Origin: Rheinheimera sp.
GTDB taxonomy: Bacteria; Pseudomonadota; Gammaproteobacteria; Enterobacterales; Alteromonadaceae
Length of the DNA stretch: 10,000 bases
NCBI RefSeq assembly: GCF_020217005.1
Contig: NZ_JAIWOI010000342.1
Location: 1-10,000 of the forward strand
Reading direction: 5' to 3'
Positions 7,453-10,000 of the stretch are shown piece by piece. How positions within the stretch are numbered: position 1 is the stretch's first letter; the number at the start of each line of letters is the position of its first letter. The notes beneath the pieces are model-generated. The model ran no database searches and had not been told where the DNA came from. It was given only the letters and a program-made list of their open reading frames with translations. Both the position numbers and the translations under genes were made by a program.

Positions 7453-8640
7453 TTAGCTGTCACCCCGCATTGCCAGATGATCGCTGGCGGTGCGGCGGAT
7501 CAGCAGTGTAAGCACTCCAGCCCCACCTAAAGTAATAACGCTGGCCAACAGTAAACCTGAATCAAAACTGCCACTTTGTTTGGCTAAGTAACCACTGATT
7601 GCAGGAGCTATAACTTGAGCTGTGCCATAACAAAGCGTCATCTTGCCCATCAACTGAGCTGGTTTAGCTGGTAATAAGCGCCCTGCCATCGTCAGCATTA
7701 AGCTGACACAACCGACAAAACTGATGCCAAATAAAAAGGCACTGAAGAGTAAGGCCAGCGCCTGACTCCAAAGCACAGGTAAAAAAATTGCCAAGGCATT
7801 GAGCAGCAAAGCCCAGCGTAAACTGACTAAATAACCGGATAGCCGGGCTACCCGATCCCAGAGTATCGCTGCAGGTGCAGCTCCTATGCCTAAAGCAAAA
7901 AATGCCCAGTTACCAAAACCTGTCAGTTCAGCATTCAGACTCGCCATAGCAACAATAAAAGTGATAGTCACCACATAGCCATAACCGGCGCAGAAATACA
8001 TCAAAAACAAAGGCCAGAGAAAACTACGGGGTAAAGCCAAAGGTGTTGCATCTGTGTTGTTGCCGGATAACGCCAGCTGTGGTGCAGGCAACCAGCGCCA
8101 GGCTGGAACTATCAATATCAAGCCAAGCAGACTAAGCGCCAACCATTGCTGGTCCCAACTCAAAGTGGCAGCACTACACAGCTCGACGAATAAAGCCACC
8201 AGCGCTATGCCAAGACCGAGACCTGCAAAATGCAAACCCAGTTCGGCTTTAGCGCCACGCACGGCCAGCTGCTGCAAAATCAGACCTGAGGCTAATAACA
8301 TCGAAGCAGCTGAACTTAAACCAGCCAGAAAGCGCCACAAGCCCCAAAACAGCGGGTCTGAACTATAAGCTGTGGCTACTGTGCTTAGGACAGCAAAAAC
8401 CAACCCCGTGCGATAAGCATAAAACTTCCACTGCCAGTCCTTTAACCGCACAGCCAATAAAGCACCTGCAAAGTACCCCAGATAATTTACTGCCGCTAAA
8501 TAACCTGCCAGAGCTTCCGTCAGACCTGCACCTGACATCAAAGGAATAAGTGGCGTGTAGGCAAAACGCGCTATACCCAAACACAACAGCTGACTAAAAA
8601 AACCAGCCAATAATATGCGGCGGGCCACTGGATCAGACAT
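7453..8640 (-). CDS. YbfB/YjiJ family MFS transporter
   Basis: This is a 395-residue polytopic inner-membrane protein with about 12 hydrophobic segments. The N-terminal stretch GIARFAYTPLIPLM (22-35) followed by NYLGYFAGALLA (52-63) is typical of the YbfB/YjiJ branch of the major facilitator superfamily. The basic loop VRLKDWQWKFYAYR (64-77) fits the conserved MFS loop between segments 2 and 3. The substrate is unknown for most of this family and I cannot assign one. The ATG at 8640 is supported by AAGGAA about 8 nt upstream. It starts 26 nt after the TauE/SafE gene on the same strand, suggesting a two-gene operon. It converges with mnmE with a 7-nt gap and has no evident intrinsic terminator of its own. 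Confidence 0.88.
   Translation of the reverse strand: MSDPVARRILLAGFFSQLLCLGIARFAYTPLIPLMSGAGLTEALAGYLAAVNYLGYFAGALLAVRLKDWQWKFYAYRTGLVFAVLSTVATAYSSDPLFWGLWRFLAGLSSAASMLLASGLILQQLAVRGAKAELGLHFAGLGLGIALVALFVELCSAATLSWDQQWLALSLLGLILIVPAWRWLPAPQLALSGNNTDATPLALPRSFLWPLFLMYFCAGYGYVVTITFIVAMASLNAELTGFGNWAFFALGIGAAPAAILWDRVARLSGYLVSLRWALLLNALAIFLPVLWSQALALLFSAFLFGISFVGCVSLMLTMAGRLLPAKPAQLMGKMTLCYGTAQVIAPAISGYLAKQSGSFDSGLLLASVITLGGAGVLTLLIRRTASDHLAMRGDS
7466..7494 (+). other. Strong hairpin just past mnmE, without U-tract
   Basis: In a transcript reading out of mnmE, 7466-7476 pairs with 7484-7494 around a 7-nt loop (11 pairs including two G-U; one more C-G pair at 7465/7495). No T run follows, so it is not a classical intrinsic terminator; it could protect or mark the mnmE mRNA 3' end. 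It lies within the 3' coding end of the opposing transporter gene, where coding constraint alone may explain it. On the opposite strand the G-U pairs become mismatches. Confidence 0.3.
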
Positions 8641-8666
8641 AAACAGGCTTCCTTAGCCAGAAGGAT

Positions 8667-9461
8667 TTAAAAAGACAGCAGCATTCTTAGCGCTATCAAA
8701 AGTAAGACACAGGCAAATAGCTTTTTCAACAAGGCCGCAGGCACTTTAGTCGCAAGGCTTACTCCAAGAGGAGCTGCCACCACAGAGCCTATGCTCATGC
8801 CCAGCACTGCAGGCCAATATACTGCGCCTATCAGCTCCGAATGAGCAACAGGAGCGGTTTGCAGCATATAGGAGATAGCGCCAAACACAGTCACCGGAAA
8901 ACCCACGGCCACTGAACTGGCGACAGCTTTAGGCATGGCCATAAAACGACTTAAAAAAGGCACCATCAGCACACCTCCTCCGGCACCAATAAAACTGCCA
9001 GTGACCCCAACTAAAGCCGGAAACCAGCGTAATAGTTGGTTTGAGGGGGGCTGTTGTAACTCGGTCGATTTTGTTGTCGCAGGCTTTACCATAGAAAAAG
9101 CCACATAAAGCAAAAAGGCAGCAAAAATACACTGTAGCCACAAGGCAGGTAAACGGGTGACCAATACAGAGCCAAGCAGGACGCCAGATAAACTGGCCGG
9201 TAACATCAACCGGATTAATGGCCAGTTTATAGTTCCTTTTTGATGATGTACCCTCAATGAAGACATTGAACCTATAGCAGCAATCAGCATAGAACTGGCA
9301 AGGGCAATGACAGGTGAAACTTCAGCACTAAAACCTAAAGAAGGCAGCATAAAAGTTAAAAAAGGCACTGTGACTAACGCCATGCCGACACCGATCAGCC
9401 CCAACAATAAGCCACCAGCTAGACCCGCCAGAATAAATAACGTCAGTACCCACAGATCCAT
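8667..9461 (-). CDS. TauE/SafE (TSUP) family sulfite/anion exporter-like membrane protein
   Basis: This 264-residue membrane protein has the internal duplication of the TauE/SafE family: GGLLLGLIGVGMALVTVPFL (16-35) and GSFIGAGGGVLMVPFL (155-170) are the paired glycine-rich re-entrant motifs. About eight hydrophobic segments are visible, with a hydrophilic central loop (about 126-144). Characterised relatives export sulfite, sulfoacetate or related sulfur or organic anions, but most members have no proven substrate, so the family assignment is firm and the substrate open. ATG 9461 is preceded by AGGA about 4 nt upstream. It is probably co-transcribed with the MFS gene downstream. The intrinsic terminator of the preceding gene ends about 17 nt upstream, so there is little room for a promoter between the two. 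Confidence 0.9.
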   Translation of the reverse strand: MDLWVLTLFILAGLAGGLLLGLIGVGMALVTVPFLTFMLPSLGFSAEVSPVIALASSMLIAAIGSMSSLRVHHQKGTINWPLIRLMLPASLSGVLLGSVLVTRLPALWLQCIFAAFLLYVAFSMVKPATTKSTELQQPPSNQLLRWFPALVGVTGSFIGAGGGVLMVPFLSRFMAMPKAVASSVAVGFPVTVFGAISYMLQTAPVAHSELIGAVYWPAVLGMSIGSVVAAPLGVSLATKVPAALLKKLFACVLLLIALRMLLSF

Positions 9462-9478
9462 AATTTCCTGCCTGAACT

Positions 9479-9503
9479 AAAAAGGCCAGCTAGTGCTGGC
9501 CTT
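9479..9503 (-). terminator. Intrinsic terminator after the YbcL/YbhB-family gene
   Basis: A perfect 9-bp stem AAGGCCAGC (9482-9490) / GCTGGCCTT (9495-9503) with a 4-nt loop is followed on the minus strand by TTTTT (9483-9479, partly within the stem). It lies 15 nt past the stop of the gene at the right edge and separates it from the transporter pair. Confidence 0.8.
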
Positions 9504-9518
9504 AGTTAAACCATTGAT

Positions 9519-10000
9519 TTACCTAGCGTAAGTCGCAGTTAGTGTGGCTTTACCTAAGGCTGTCGCATTTAGCATAAAACCAACCACAGCAGCGCTGGCG
9601 CCATCTGGCACCGCTAAAGTCGCTTCAGGTAAAGCCCAGACAGTAAACTGATAACGATGCATGCCATGACCTTCAGGTGGGCAAGCACCACCAAATTCTT
9701 TAATACCGTAGTCATTATTAAAAGATCGGCTACCTGCAGGTAACTGGCCATGACCAGCGCCCTGAGCCAGGGAAGTGACAGTGGCAGGAATGTCCAGAAC
9801 CAGCCAATGCCAGAAACCTGAACCTGTAGGCGCATCCGGATCGAACACTGTAATAGCAAAACTCTGAGTACCAGCTGGCGCATTTTGCCAGTTTAACGCT
9901 GGTGACAGATTAGGACCATCGCAGCCAAAGCCATTAAATTCAAAGGTTTTTGCCATAAAATGGCCTTCACGTATATCAGGGCTGGTCAATTGAAATAAGC
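9519..10000 (-). CDS. YbcL/YbhB family (PEBP-like, Raf kinase inhibitor-like) protein, 5' end outside window
   Basis: This is the C-terminal 159 or so residues of a phosphatidylethanolamine-binding-protein-like fold. Visible motifs are FNGFGCDGPNLSPALNW near the edge, the ligand-pocket stretch DPDAPTGSGFWHWLV, and FGGACPPEGHGMHRYQFTVW. These match bacterial YbcL best and YbhB next. The frame stays open to the edge (reading Leu-Phe-Gln before the TTG at 9989), and this aligns with the mature start of E. coli YbcL (AFQVTS). The TTG is therefore not the true start. YbcL has a signal peptide, and the equivalent here would lie beyond 10000, so a periplasmic location is inferred. Bacterial members have no settled biochemical role. 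It is followed by its own terminator, so it is probably transcribed apart from the transporter genes. Confidence 0.9.
   Translation of the reverse strand, partial: LFQLTSPDIREGHFMAKTFEFNGFGCDGPNLSPALNWQNAPAGTQSFAITVFDPDAPTGSGFWHWLVLDIPATVTSLAQGAGHGQLPAGSRSFNNDYGIKEFGGACPPEGHGMHRYQFTVWALPEATLAVPDGASAAVVGFMLNATALGKATLTATYAR

Noticed and set aside
9987..9989. TTG as the start codon of the YbcL-like gene
   Set aside because: The frame is open to the window edge, and upstream residues align with the mature start of YbcL, so the gene begins outside the window.

Overview
This is core-chromosome DNA of a gammaproteobacterium. The proteins resemble the Alteromonadales and Rheinheimera/Alishewanella type more than enterics or Pseudomonas; this placement rests on remembered sequence resemblance, not on a search. 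Every gene has a recognisable family. I see no mobile element, CRISPR array, tRNA or rRNA, and no undescribed system.

Left third, minus strand: dnaA, dnaN and recF form one tightly packed operon (initiator, sliding clamp, recombination mediator), with recF cut by the left edge. The reading frame of recF carries a 16-bp near-perfect match to parS, the ParB centromere site. The roughly 440-bp gap between dnaA and rpmH (3168-3611) holds a strict-consensus DnaA box inside the predicted dnaA promoter, a second near-consensus DnaA box, a block with about 21% G+C, and four GATC sites within 45 bp. It therefore looks like either the replication origin or an origin-like dnaA autoregulatory region.

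Middle, plus strand: rpmH (L34), rnpA (RNase P protein), yidD and yidC run divergently from dnaA behind a strong sigma-70-type promoter (3502-3530) and a leader with two mutually exclusive hairpins. rnpA and yidD overlap by 49 nt. The operon ends at a strong intrinsic terminator (6011-6040). mnmE (tRNA U34 modification GTPase) follows with its own ribosome binding site.

Right third, minus strand: a YbfB/YjiJ-type MFS transporter and a TauE/SafE-type anion exporter form a likely two-gene unit that converges on mnmE with only 7 nt between stops. Upstream, behind an intrinsic terminator, is the 3' part of a YbcL/YbhB-family (PEBP-like) gene that runs off the right edge. These three are accessory genes at the point where some relatives continue from mnmE into mnmG and parAB.

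The points most worth a second look are the parS inside recF, the DnaA box in the dnaA promoter spacer, the GATC enrichment over dnaA and its upstream region, and the alternative leader structures upstream of rpmH.
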